A stretch of DNA of 64,000 nucleotides from Chrysogorgia sp. JL179-B06 (taxonomy: Eukaryota; Cnidaria; Anthozoa; Scleralcyonacea; Chrysogorgiidae): contig JAYKKM010000048.1 of NCBI GenBank assembly GCA_035772405.1, forward strand, positions 537,501 through 601,500, given 5' to 3'. Each line of letters starts with the position of its first letter. Position 1 is the first letter of the stretch. Below are positions 1 through 10,661 of this stretch, one piece after another. The position numbers and the translations under genes were made by a program. Under the pieces are notes generated by a model that had not been told where the DNA came from, made no database searches, and worked only from the letters and a program-made list of their open reading frames with translations.

Positions 1-6
1 CTGTCC

Positions 7-41
<35 letters not shown>

Positions 42-180
42 CGTCCGTCCATCCATCCATCTATCTATCAATCCATCCATCAATCCATAATCCATCCGTC
101 AATCCGTCAATATCCGTCCATCCATCAATCCGTCCGTCCGTCAATCCGTCCGCCCTCTATCCATCCATCCATCCGTCCCT
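1..180. repeat. Simple repeat, (CTGT)n grading into (ATCC)n
   Basis: A CTGT/GTCC tetranucleotide run passes into degenerate ATCC/ATCA units. It is a plain microsatellite with no coding content. It begins at the window edge, so its full length is unknown. Confidence 0.9.
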
Positions 181-864
181 CCAACCATTTATTCAATTAT
201 TTACTCATCCTTTAGGCACGCATCCATCCTCTCATTCCATATTCCATATTTGGTACCCTTGCGTTTTTCGCAAGTTGCGCATGTCTACTTCTACCGGAGA
301 CCGCTGGTCAGCCGACTCAAGAGATCATAAATAAGACACAGGCGTTACCTCAAGAGATACCTCAAAAGATTCAACATAAAGAACATGACGTCCTTTTGAA
401 TAACAATTCAGAATAACGGACGTGACGTCAGGTAGATTTAGCGCAGAGCACGTGTAAATTACATGTGATCTGCTGACGTAATAGTCGTCACTGAACCCTA
501 GATATTTTGTTTTAGTCTATTCATTTAAATTATATACCACAAAAAGCCGCTCACCTTGAATGATTATTGCCCACCATAAAGTTCAATCCAAAAAGTCTTA
601 TTTTAAATCCCTCGCGAAAATGCAAATGGTCTGGTACCTACCTGATTTGACGTCATCTGAGGACCGTAAACATTAGGCCGACTCCGCGCCAAATCTAAGA
701 TCTCTGTCACCCAGTCACAGAACAACCCGACGAGTCCGCCCCAGCCCGCCCCGCCCACAGACCGCCCTAAATATATTATTGATTTGGAGACCTCGGGTTG
801 GATTCCCGGATAAAATAAATAAAAAAGTATATAAATAAAAAAGTATATAAATAAAAAAATAAAT
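181..864. other. Intergenic stretch with no recognised gene
   Basis: No exon with supporting splice sites was found. A short B-box-like piece of a tRNA-derived repeat (GGTTGGATTCC) lies near 795. The minus-strand open frame over 603-959 is only read-through of the following TA/GA microsatellite. Confidence 0.5.
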
Positions 865-883
865 GATATATATATATATATAT

Positions 884-928
<45 letters not shown>
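865..928. repeat. (TA)n followed by (GA)n microsatellite
   Basis: About 20 bases of alternating TA are followed by roughly 43 bases of alternating GA. Confidence 0.95.
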
Positions 929-931
<3 letters not shown>

Positions 932-996
932 ATAGGTCAAGGTATGGGTAATCTCCCATAAGTAACTAGAGCGCTCAAGACAAGGTTGTAGAGCTT

Positions 997-1245
997 AAAG
1001 TAAATGGTTTGAACCTAGGAGTATCAGATGTGTGAAGTTGATCATCCAGGTTGTTGTAGTCTTGAGAAAGACTATTGTTGGTGACTGACATTTCGGTGGC
1101 CTCAGCGGCGGCCATCTTCAGAGTCAAGTAGAGCGTGTTTGTCAGGTTTTGCCTATATATACGTCTGGTTCATTACGTCATCGTTAGTTTGTGTCATATT
1201 AGTGTGAGTGGGTGTTGCGTCATGTGTTAAGCGTGGGTGTATTGT
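997..1245 (-). mobile_element. Penelope-like element terminal fragment
   Basis: Read on the minus strand, this matches the block at 19408-19800, including the CTGAAGATGRCCGCC...GAAA..GTCAGTCACC core and the flanking TTGTTGTAGTCTTGAGAAAGAC block. The core has a perfect 5-bp helix (TGGCC/GGCCA) between CTGAAGA and GAAA, reminiscent of a hammerhead ribozyme, which PLEs are known to carry. No PLE reading frame remains. Confidence 0.5.
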
Positions 1246-1439
1246 TGTAGAGCTTAATAGTGATATATTTTAAATTATCTGTGTTTAAAAAAAAATTGCT
1301 ACACGCAATCTTCAGATAACTAATTAGGCATCTGAAGATTGCGTTAAGCATGAAACACAGTGTTATGACAAGATGTATATGTATTAGATAATTTCAAATA
1401 TATTAATATATATATATATATATATATTTATACATTTAT

Positions 1440-1900
1440 ACAATAACCTGTTTACTATGCGCATTCTCATTGGTTGTTGGCCATGATCTATTAGAGGACA
1501 GATGCACAGATTACGTCAGCTCACGCAAGATCACGTCAGCAGACTGCTTTTATCTTTTCCATGCCCCAGAAATCGCCAAAGAGCTATAATAAGCCTTTTA
1601 AATAGGTTTGTTCAACTTGTATTGTATAAAACAAATAGATTCCATTTTGCCGTTGTCTGTTCAGTTATAAATGCACAGAGGACGTCAGAACGTGGTAAGA
1701 ACATCAGTGACGCACTCGACTATCGTCTCGTGGGCCACACTGTTGTGAATATGAAGGGCTTGAATGTGCGAGCATTTCACCGATATTCAGAAGATTACAT
1801 CGATCCTAGCTGTCCAGGACATCTTCTGAAGATCGTCTATTCTGTATGCACATTGTTGCAAACATGCAGCGTTTTTAAATTGATGATACACAAATTAGAA
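1440..1900. mobile_element. Foldback/MITE-type repeat (copy of 50155-50465)
   Basis: Blocks shared with 50155-50465 and 27100-27135 include TTTTGCCGTTGTCTGTTCAG, GACGTCAGAACGTGGTAAGAAC and GATCTATTAGAGGACAGAT. At 50.2-50.4 kb the same block occurs in inverted orientation around a short centre, so the family is a foldback element. The 149-codon frame at 1502-1951 lies inside the repeat and is not taken as a gene. Confidence 0.5.
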
Positions 1901-1949
1901 TATGCGGAATTGTTAATTGTATATTTCATGGCAAATTCATTATCGTCTT

Positions 1950-2560
1950 AGGCACTGTTTACGTGAATCCGCATTCATGATGGCGATCAATAATATTGTA
2001 GCGGGTATGTTTAGATTTTTTCAACGATTTCTGCGCTTGTACAAATCAACATGTGCCTTAAACTGATAATTTGGCGAATAATAAACATAAAGGAAAGGGA
2101 AAAAGCATTCCTAGCAACGATAATCGATGCGGTCGCAAGTAAACAAGCATTTCATTCACCTTTAATAACGTCGTCGACAAAGAGCTATTTATATTGAACA
2201 ATATAACATCGGCGCAATTCCTATCTCTAGCTGCAAATTGTTGTCTATAAATGCTAAAAGCACGCATGTGTTGTTCGTTTCAGTCTTCTAGGTCGTATTT
2301 TTCATTCCGGAATGAAATCTCGCACCGCCTTTACGTGACACCGGAATGAAATTTCAATGAAACTCAATCCGGAATGAAACTCAATCCGGAAACTCAATCC
2401 GGCGGAATAAGAACCGGAATGAACTCAATCCGGATTGAGCTGCATCTCATTTCGGATTCATGTAAACACCAAAAGGGATTTTAACAGAACCGGTATGAGT
2501 TCAATCCGGAATGAAACTCAATCCGGATTCATCATGTAAATTATTTCGGCGAAACGTGTC
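1950..2560. repeat. Repeat rich in CAATCCGGAATGAAACT units
   Basis: At 2305-2530 a roughly 17-20 bp motif (AATCCGGAATGAAACTC) recurs irregularly, in places as its reverse complement (CGGATTGAG). The outer blocks TTTACGTGAATCCGCATTCATGAT (1957) and CGGATTCATCATGTAAAT (2522) look like inverted ends of one non-autonomous DNA element. Confidence 0.45.
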
Positions 2561-3190
2561 GGGTTTCTCATCCAATTTTGGAACTTAACGACTGCCATTA
2601 CCGATTTACCGGACCATTGCCGACAAAAACATTGTAACCGTTACCTTTTTGTGTGACTATTAATGCGACCCTAATTGAGCATTGTAGCGGGAACCATTGA
2701 TCAGAAATTAAAACAATTCGAGCTTTGGCCATGCATGTATACTTGACTATCAAACTGTATATGTTAATGTGAAGTCTTGAGCATGGGGTAATGATATGAT
2801 CATCACTTATCATTTCTGACAATTTCCATGTCACCTCCTCGCAAAACGTGTCAAAACTGATGATTAGAAATGCCATTTAATTTTTTATTAGCATTCATCT
2901 TGAGTTTAATTAAAACCGACGTTTTCTATTGGTTTCTTTCAAGATGAGCGCGCGCTGGAATAATTTCGTGTCGTTAACTACTTACTCAGACAACAATACG
3001 CGTTGTCGTTGAGGCTTGCAGATCTCTTTCTGATAAAACTGAAGCGAATGTTTCAGTCTTTTGAAATGAGTGTTATCCTGAATGTTAAATAATTCTTTTT
3101 ATTTCTCCGCGAAGAAGATGGCAGTTTCTCCTCGAGTTTTTCAGCAGGTTGTTCGTGTATGATACCTTATTTGTATTGTAAAACACGAGA
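2561..3190. other. Unique-looking upstream region of the SH2 gene
   Basis: No repeat family or exon was recognised. It probably contains the 5' UTR and promoter of the gene starting at 3197, but no TATA box or other decisive element is visible. Confidence 0.4.
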
Positions 3191-3196
3191 CGAGTT

Positions 3197-6100
3197 ATGG
3201 GGACCACTTGTTCAATGGATAGGAAAACTTCCACCATTGGTAATTGTAGCAATGATACCTTTGGCAGCTCAAAAGGTGATCACCTGAATAGCAACACAAG
3301 ATACAACATCCCCGCTGCACCCTTTGTTTGTAACAACATGTAAGTTTAACGGTATACATACTGGTCTTAAAATACTTTATATATATATATAAATATAAAT
3401 ATAAATATATACTCGTTGTAAAAACTTAAATGTTTGTTGTTACTCGCGGAGTTTACCGCCGTTCGACGATAACAACAAACATTTAAGTTTTTACAACTCT
3501 TCCAGACGTCAATAGATCGCTCACTATATATATATATTACTATAAATATACTCTGTATTCTAGGACTAGCTAGAAGATAATAGTCGCTTTATTTTTAATA
3601 CTTTCAAATTGCTTTGTTTCCGCTTGGTTGGTTTCCATGGTATAGTCTTTTTAACACATCGTCGCAGGAGGCAAATTTGTGTTCGCAGCCGCAGCCGCAG
3701 ACATAATTTATTGCTACTGTTATCCCCAGCTGTTTAAGGCTGTTTCTCTCTTGATATGAGTGTTATGATGAGTGTTTCATGTGCTTCGTGTAGGCAGTGT
3801 AGACTACTCGTAAAGGTTGGTGTATTACCGAAATATTGTGTCGAAGATCTAACGTTTCGATGGGTCTTTCATGCTCGAAGTAGTATCTCCATAATTAAGA
3901 GAATAATATTTTGTATTTCTACATATTATTGTCAATATTATGCGGCGTCTACAAGACGTGGGAACACTAATTCTGAACATAATTGGCCAATTCTAATGCC
4001 GTGGAAATAGATATAAATCTCGTCGAAAATCATGAACAGATATAGTTGTCTTAAAACAAAACATTATCTGAAGAAAAAAAAATCTTAAAAAGTAAAACTA
4101 ATATAAGTGAAAATTCGAGACAATTGAAATGGTGATATATTTCTGCTCTGTTTAGTCAGTCCAAAAACAATTGTCTTCCATCGGACAAAAAGGGTCACAA
4201 ATATGTCTGAAAATTGATTGTATTTATTTTGAATACAGTGCGGTGAACTTTTATTCATTTCATTAATTTATCCTAATTCGTTATATTAAGCCCGTTTTCC
4301 ACTTCACTATTTCGCTCGCCGCTAAGCGAAATATTTCCACAATGACATAATTTTTTTCACTTGTCGACCAATGAAAACAGGAAAACATTGTGGGCGAAAT
4401 GTTTATCTAGCGGGAGAGAAATGGTGAAGTGGAAGAAAACGGACTTAAAGTCAATATTGATTACGTCTTAGACATTCAAAAGACTACTCCAGAAATGGAT
4501 TTTGATCCCAATGAAAAACATCTCATAAGTGCATGCATGGCTTTCGTGAAAATGGTGGATATAATATATGAAAATGTGACTAAATAAGAGAACTTCAATG
4601 TGTTGAAAAATACTTAAGTAGGACGATGTGTCCTTCTTTAGGTCAGATGAAGAAGGACACATCTGACCTGAAGAAGACACATCGTCCGAAACGTCGTCCA
4701 TTAATATACGTAAGTACTCTTACTTAAGTATTTTTCAACACATTGAAGTTCTCTTATTTATCTTTTTTATATTATATCCAGTTCTTTTGAAAAATTAGCA
4801 GCTTTCATATTTTCCCTTGAAGACATGAAAGTCTGTGCCATCCTTCCCATCTCACGTGTAACGAGAACCACAAACTGTAAGAGAAGCGTCTTATTTTTAA
4901 ACTTGGTACCACACACCCCCATGGCCTTAACGAACGTTTTTCTTTTATTTAACATACCGCTTACCGCTTTACTATCGCATAGTCCCCTTGAGAGCAACAC
5001 GAGATATTCCGCTATAACCAGGACTCAGTAGAAATTCAAAAATTTCCCGGGAGCATATTCCCCGAAGTCCTAACCCCCTAGATGTCTCGCGTGCCCACAC
5101 CTAAAACAAAAAAATTACTCCACCCCCCTGTGTTATCTTGAGGGTTGTTCTGAAACGGTGTTTATACTACTTCACTGTTACTTCCGGTTGTCGGTTTTAT
5201 TTCGTGTATCCTGACAATATATATTATGATTTTGCTCAGGAAGACCCAAATATTACGAATATGTAAAATCCCCAAACAAAATTTAACATGAGAAGTTATT
5301 TTCGAATAATTTTTGATAGATGGAATCCATTTCGAATATCTCAAGAAGACGCTGAAAAGCTTCTTCAAGATTCCTTCCCCGGAGCCTTCATCTTTTCTCA
5401 CAATGTCTCCTCAGAAATATTTTTATCTATGAGGTAAGAAAAATTAAAATGAATTATATTATACTTGCTCGATTTACATCAAGAAGTAAAATAGCGATCT
5501 TACAGAACATCTACATATGGCAGATCGTACTTGGTAAGAGCACAAGAATATGGAACGCTCTGCCTCTGAAGAAATACCCCGAACCACTACTACTCTGTCA
5601 ACCTTCAAAGCCAAATTTAATCAATATTACTACTCTGCTGTTCTCTCTACGTACGACTCCGAAGACCCACGTAGCTGGAAAACAATTTGTACTAAATGTA
5701 ACTCTGTCTGTAGTCTGAATGTTACTCCTAGTTGTTGTTTCTAGATTCCTTCCAGAGCTGGATTTCCGCTCTCTACTTTTAACTTGTGATCTGTTCTCTT
5801 CGGTCGCTTTCCTTTGTCTCATGAACCGCAGTAATTGGTGATTGCTGTTGCGGTTTTACAAGCCTTGTAATGAATATAGGATCTTTTTAAAGTGTCCCTA
5901 ACCTCAAAATTTTTTATTGTCTTATTTGGAAGAACTTTTAAAATGATAAGGTAACTTCTTTTGAAGATTTTCACTTCTTCGCTTTCTTTTTTAAATATAT
6001 CAGTTTGTTTGATATGCAAATATCTGGAATTTCGTCACACATGCACAATGAGTTATCAGAGAATGTTATATATCTTTGCGTTCATGAAATAAAAACACTA

Positions 6101-8700
6101 AAGTGTGAATAACATGTGTGTGCGTTTCTCCCACAACACCAAACTTCTTGATTTTAAAGGATTTCGTTCGAGAATGAAAGAGATACACACATTTCTCCAA
6201 TAACTCATTATGCATATGTGACGAAATTCCAGACATTTGCATATTAAACAAACAAATCTCAAAAAGAAAGCAAAGAAACGAAAATCTTCAAAAGAAGTTA
6301 CTTTATCATTTTAAAAGTTCTTCCAAACAAGACAATAAAACATTTTGAGGTTATAGGGGCACTTTAAATGTAAATTTCACTGCATAAACCACATAACTAC
6401 AAAAATTAATGAATTTAATAAGCACCGCTTTCGATTAAGTGCCACATCTAGAAGTGAAATAATTTATTAAACGTCGCTTTCAATTAAGCACTGCATAAGT
6501 CAACATCCATGGTAATCAGTAATCGCGCTTATTTGAATGATTTTGCTACGAAAATATCATTTTATTTCACTTTATGTTTCACTCTCTGAGGAAGGGCCTT
6601 CGCGTGAGAACACCAAGCTTCTCGAGAGTTTTTAATTTGTATTTCTACACTGCCTACGCAGCGTAACAATTTTATATTTAATTATCTTGTTGTCCTTTTC
6701 TTGTTATAGCACTGGAAAATATGTTTGCCATCACCCCATTTCAAAACATACTCAACATTGCGAAATTGGAGGACGGCTTTTTAACGACATCGAAGAAGCT
6801 GTCTTATTCCATCGCTTGAATCCTTTGGGAGATGCCTTACTCACAGAACAGGTAACCATACATCCCAGCATACATTGCTGCACGCACATGGGGTGTGATG
6901 GGCCCTGGGTATGATGTTTTGTGTTGGGCGCACTGATCTCAAAAATAGGACTGGATCACTTTCTATTTATTATTATTAATAATAATATTTTTTGCCAGGA
7001 AACTCAGAGAGGTCCTGAGAATTCGAATAATAAATTACAAAATATTTATAAATACAGTACTATAAGTAGGATACATAAAATAAAAAAGTTTAAAAAAAAA
7101 AATATATTTATATATGACAAAATATTCATAAAATATCACGTATAAAAATCTATAGATAAAAATACATTCAAACATGCTTTTTAAAGTTGGTTTTAAACTG
7201 TAAGAGGTACTATAAGAGGTAAGAGGTATTGTATCTGATGAGCTGATTTTGAAGCCTGCATATTTGCATAATGTAAATTGACGAGAGATCATTAAAAGCT
7301 CCGAGTTTGCAAGCAAATCAAACTGTGACGCTCACGAAATAGGTTTAGTGTCTGGCCAATATAGTTTCTTTGTTAACATTAAATGCATAAAATCTTGAAC
7401 CTAATTTGACGACTCATATTAGGCTTCTCTCACTGGATAATTAGAGCCAACGGCAGCCATTACTAAGGGATGAATCGTTTTACCCAGTAATTTGAAAAAT
7501 GTCTTCTGGTCCTCTTTTATAGTAAAATTATTTTATTTCGTCGATGGTAAGAGCACATAATCCAATAAAAAAACCTCATAGGATCCTCAGCTGGTCCCTT
7601 AGTAATGGCGGACTTCCGGCTTCATTTTTGAAGAATAGTTGCTCGATCCAGTCTTTATTTAGAGATCAGTAATTGGGCAATAGAAGTCTCTCAATTTATA
7701 GCAGTTCATTACAGTAAATCGTTTACTACTCAAGCTTCAAACGAAAAATCATGAACCTTCATGATCTCCGGTTACCAGAACTCAGATGGCAGAGCGAAGG
7801 CTGCGTTGTGTACTAGTACGTATGTGCAACATGTACTGCTAATTCAGCAGTCTCGATATGCCTGTATATCTTTTATCAGACTATATTATAATGGTCTTCA
7901 AATGTATATATTCCAACACTCTTTTCCTTCACCGTAAATCCTTAGAACATGTAGTTTAATCGAGTGAAATGCCAATTATTACTTGTAATATACCCAAAAT
8001 CTTATCCCGGCATTACCACCACTATATATACAGAACTCGTGACTAGGCTTTCGGCAACGTCCTCCGTAGCTCAGTGGTCAGAGCACTGCACTATCATCGC
8101 AGGGTCGCGGGTTCAATTCCAGCCGGAAGGCCTTAATTGTTGCATTTTTCGCAACTGGTCCCGGTTTGGTCTTAAAATGTATATATTCATCACTCGAAAT
8201 TGTCCTTCACCATAAATCCTTAGAACATGTAGTTTAATCGAGTGAAATGCCAAATATTACTTGTAATATATTAAATGTGACTTGCAGCTTAGCTTGGTTA
8301 TTTCAATATACTAAATTATTTGCTACTCAAGCTTCGATACAAACTCAGAAATATGTTGCGAATCATATTTTCTCTTTAGTTTTATTCTATGCGTGAAAAA
8401 GACACGGAAACTAAACAATCGCATGGTTCAACCAGTCCAAGAATAATCCACTCGAAACATGTAACTTTTGACATGAAGGTGAGAAAAACTGTGTCCATTA
8501 TCAGTCAACCGAGTATCCTAATAGATGAAAGTGGAACAAAGACAACGCAGAATACAGTTTGTGACGAACTCAGCTCCCAAAGAAGTGAAGAACTTGTTAA
8601 AAAGATATTGAACAAAACGAGAAAATCAATCTGCAGGATTCAACCAATTGAATCACTATCGACTTCGTCTGAAAATATGTTTAAGGAAGAACAGTTTTGA
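3197..8700 (+). CDS. Myristoylation-motif SH2-domain protein (four exons)
   Basis: Exons 3197-3339, 5320-5433, 6710-6851 and 8380-8700 join with phases 2, 2 and 0 into 239 residues. All donors are GT (CAT|GTAAGT, GAG|GTAAGA, CAG|GTAACC) and all acceptors AG. The N-terminus MGTTCS fits an N-myristoylation signal with an adjacent Cys, as in Src-type membrane-anchored proteins. Residues 49-133 form an SH2 domain: WNPFRIS, A59-E-K-L-L, P68-G-A-F, His93/94 at the betaD position, then LFNDIEEAVLFHRLNPLG. In the FLVR position the sequence is FIFS, so Ser74 replaces the Arg that binds phosphotyrosine. The Ser/Thr- and Lys-rich tail (134-239) resembles nothing I recognise. Its likely role is a membrane-tethered adaptor with non-classical SH2 binding; this is inference. 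An alternative start at 5288 would extend exon 2 upstream, but it ignores the matching phase of 3197-3339. Confidence 0.75.
3370..3545. repeat. TA-rich microsatellite and 27-bp-arm foldback in SH2 intron 1
   Basis: GTTGTAAAAACTTAAATGTT (from 3415) recurs as its exact reverse complement ending near 3498 around a CG-rich centre. Arms are about 27 bp. TATA repeats flank both sides. Confidence 0.8.
4584..4762. mobile_element. Foldback fragment of a Penelope-like element end
   Basis: ATAAGAGAACTTCAATGTGT begins the left arm and its reverse complement closes the right arm at about 4760. The centre reads CTGAAGAAGACACATCGTCCGAAACGTCGTCC, a CTGAAGA..GAAAC layout like the other PLE ends here. A related copy lies at 58258-58375. 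Confidence 0.6.
4795..4960 (+). pseudogene. Penelope-like element, 3' end of the reading frame (fragment)
   Basis: The block GACATGAAAGTCTGTGCCAT...CTTGGTACCACACACCCCCATGGCCTTAACGAACG matches the better kept copy at 16733-16930 ([11 protein letters not shown]...[11 protein letters not shown]). This resembles the extreme C-terminus of PLE proteins, next to the GIY-YIG endonuclease. Only the tail is present and it is mutated. Confidence 0.55.
5160..5285. mobile_element. Half of a foldback MITE just upstream of SH2 exon 2
   Basis: The block ending in CAAATATTACGAATATGTAAAATCCCCAAA resembles the ends of the repeats at 52320-52370 and 61825-61860. It ends about 35 bp before the SH2-gene exon at 5320. 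Confidence 0.5.
5449..5750 (+). pseudogene. LINE reverse-transcriptase C-terminus fragment
   Basis: With a frameshift near 5590 the translation gives KSTRIWNALP, then FKAKFNQYYYSAVLSTYDSEDPRSWKTICTKCN and a stop. This W-N-x-L-P ... FK ending is typical of CR1/L2-type LINE ORF2 proteins, and a similar ending is seen at 54330-54530. It sits in intron 2 of the SH2 gene. Confidence 0.7.
5885..6370. mobile_element. Foldback MITE, TTTAAAGTGCCCCTAACCTC family
   Basis: The left end TTTTTAAAGTGTCCCTAACC and the right end GGTTATAGGGGCACTTTAAA are reverse complements, and the two arms (about 200 bp each) remain complementary almost to the centre. A second copy is at 23470-23960. Transcribed from the SH2-gene intron, it would form a long hairpin. 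Confidence 0.85.
6575..6670. mobile_element. Penelope-like element end fragment
   Basis: CTCTGAGGAAGGGCCTTCGCG and, in antisense, the CTGCGTAGGCAGTGTAGAAATACAAAT signature recur at many PLE-derived sites in this window (29815, 32325, 33375, 38300, 53285). It ends about 40 bp upstream of SH2 exon 3. Confidence 0.55.
7400..7893. other. SH2 intron 3, no recognised feature
   Basis: A weak inverted similarity (AGCCAACGGCAGCCATTACTAAGGG near 7446 against CCCTTAGTAATGGCGGACTTCCGGC near 7600) suggests one small decayed foldback. Nothing else was recognised. Confidence 0.4.
7894..8271 (+). mobile_element. Small tRNA-bearing element with ~95-bp terminal direct repeats
   Basis: A block of about 95 bp (AATGTATATATTCCAACACT ... 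TTACTTGTAATATA) occurs at 7894-7991 and again at 8169-8271. Between them lies a tRNA-like unit at 8061-8132 with A-box TAGCTCAGTGGTCAGAGC and B-box GGGTTCAATTCC. A second copy in opposite orientation is at 61138-61480, and a lone terminal block is at 31655-31755. The architecture resembles a miniature LTR element (TRIM-like) or a tandem SINE. It lies in intron 3 of the SH2 gene. Confidence 0.75.
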
Positions 8701-8929
8701 TAAAGCTACAGCGGAGGGAGAACTATGAGGATGTTCAGGGTGGAAGGGAGAAACAGAGGGATATTAAGGAATCACAATGAAGAGGATCAAGGAGAAACAG
8801 TAGGACATTGGTGGAGGGACGATCAGCCAGGTTCCAGGCCTCTTTTACTCAAAATCGCGCGGGCCGAATCATAAGAGGCCTGGTGAAAAATGTTTTCAAG
8901 AAAAAATTGTCCTCAAAAACTGACCCCAA

Positions 8930-9102
8930 ATCAGACTAGTTCCTAGTCCTCTTTCTCTCGATCTTTCATTCTGGTGACGTCACAGAGTAGGGTCATTTTC
9001 CGCGAGTCAACCGCTGGTCCTCTCCGGCCCACGATCCCTACTCTGTGACGTCATCAGAATGAAAGATCGAGAGAAAGAGGACTAGGAACTAGACCGAGGG
9101 AT
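8930..9102. mobile_element. Foldback element with ~57-bp arms
   Basis: ACTAGTTCCTAGTCCTCTTT...CACAGAGTAGGG (8937-8993) is repeated as its near-perfect reverse complement at 9043-9098. A TGACGTCA-like CRE palindrome lies inside each arm. Confidence 0.9.
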
Positions 9103-9700
9103 GATGATGAATTTTGATGGACGAAAATTAAAGGAATGGAGAAGAATAGGAATTATAAAGGATATAAGGGTTCAGAGAGATTAAACAGGATTAAAGAATA
9201 CAGCCAAGGTTTATTATTTTGAAAATGTAATATATGATGGAATGCGATATGCCTTAAGATGGCAACCTCAGCGATCACGACGATCTCATTCAAAAGAATT
9301 CTTTATGCGAACCAAAAAGAATGATTATATACTGTTTTAGCGCCAAGAGTAATCTCAACACCGTCTTCGCATGAAGTTCATTTAAATAACGGACAGTTAA
9401 ACGTTTATTTAAACAAGACAAACTTAATACACAAATCTATAGTTGTAGGTAATGATACAGCGCTGTCAGTGCACTGCAGGGGTGGTTAAATTTTCCAGTG
9501 AAATTTTCAACGTCGCCGAACTGCACACCTGTAACAAATTAACCCATAACATAGTGTTTGCCAACGGCTTTGATTACATGGAGGCTGGCTTACGCGCATC
9601 CGCAGTGTTAGGATCACAAAACTAACCCTTACCCAAAATCAAACCCTACTTAAAATAACCAAATAATGTTGAAATTGTGACGTCACGACATGAACTGCTG
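9103..9700. other. Intergenic region without recognised gene
   Basis: No exon or known repeat family was recognised between the SH2 gene and the receptor gene here. Confidence 0.4.
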
Positions 9701-9711
9701 TACAACAACCT

Positions 9712-9776
9712 CGTTCCCAGGGCCTTATCTCGGGGGCGGGCGGGGAGCGGAGATAAGGCCCTGGGAACGAGGTTGA
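9712..9776. mobile_element. Short perfect hairpin MITE (CCTCGTTCCCAGGGCC)
   Basis: CAACCTCGTTCCCAGGGCCT and its reverse complement flank a G-rich centre, with arms of about 27 bp. Closely related hairpins occur at 9937-9995 and, decayed, at 19120-19195. Confidence 0.85.
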
Positions 9777-9936
9777 TACAAATAGTGACTCCCGATGTTG
9801 AAAGGGGAAATTCACTTTCGTACTTACCCGTTTCGTTGGTTGAGTAGCAGGTGTGGTTATCAGGTTTCAGTTTAGCGTTTTGTGATTGGTGCTTGGAGCA
9901 CGTACCCAGAGCCTGCGTTCCCTTTGGCCAGTTCCC

Positions 9937-9996
9937 TTTTGCCTCGTACCCAGGGTCTCATCGGCGAGCGGAGATGAGACCCTGGGTACGAGGTTG
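9937..9996. mobile_element. Short hairpin MITE (CCTCGTACCCAGGGTCTCAT)
   Basis: CCTCGTACCCAGGGTCTCAT is followed after GGCGAGCGGAG by its reverse complement. This is the same family as the hairpin at 9712-9776. Confidence 0.85.
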
Positions 9997-10007
9997 GGGA
10001 GGGGGAA

Positions 10008-10220
10008 GGCTAAAAGGGATGACTCAAAAGGACCTTTCTGTTTTTTTATGTTTTTTTATTTTTCGTTAGGTTATGGATAGCTACGGTTAGGGCTAGGTTT
10101 AAGATTAGGATCAAGGTTACGATCAAGGTTATGGTTGGGGTTAGGATTAGGATTGAGATTAGGGTTAGGATTAGTAGTTCTAAAAAATGTAAAGGTCCTT
10201 TTGAGTCATCCCTTTTAGCC
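10008..10220. mobile_element. Foldback element enclosing degenerate TTAGGG-type repeats
   Basis: The left arm GGCTAAAAGGGATGACTCAA (10008-10036) and right arm (10191-10220) are exact reverse complements over about 29 bp. The centre (10060-10175) is a run of GGTTAGGGCTAGG / TTAGGATTAGG / GGTTATGG hexamer-like units, i.e. degenerate telomere-type repeats. A solo end lies near 47085. Confidence 0.85.
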
Positions 10221-10661
10221 TTCACCGTTGGGGAGTGGCGTGCGGTGTTCGACTGAGTAATGAAGTCTTATCGAAACGTGACCCGCGTTCTTTCTTGCGC
10301 ACAACATGACAAAACTGTCATGTTTCCTCGGGGGGCATATACTACGTAGTCATAGGTCATACTTTCATTATTCGATCGGCATTGCGAGCTATATATGTGT
10401 TCCTCTTTATTTCACGATCATGTTTAATCTCATTTCTTGCTACTTGATCAGCCCTCGTCTTTGCCATGGAGGTTGTAACGAACACATACATATATCTGCA
10501 GTTTCGCGCCACTTGCGTTTCCAATTATAAACGCACCTTCGCGCTCTTCTTTGCTTTTAATTTCCTTGGTTATTGCATAACCTCGTACATATCGTATATA
10601 TCCTGCGGCTCTGCGTCACATTCGACTGTGACGCTTCCGAGACAGGACTTCGTTGATCATA

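Noticed and set aside
1502..1951. 149-codon + frame
   Set aside because: It lies in a foldback repeat with copies at 27.1 and 50.2 kb; no similarity or splice support.
5288..5433. ATG 5288 as start of the SH2 protein
   Set aside because: It would work in frame, but exon 3197-3339 ends in phase 2 and joins exactly at 5320, supplying a longer N-terminus with a myristoylation motif.
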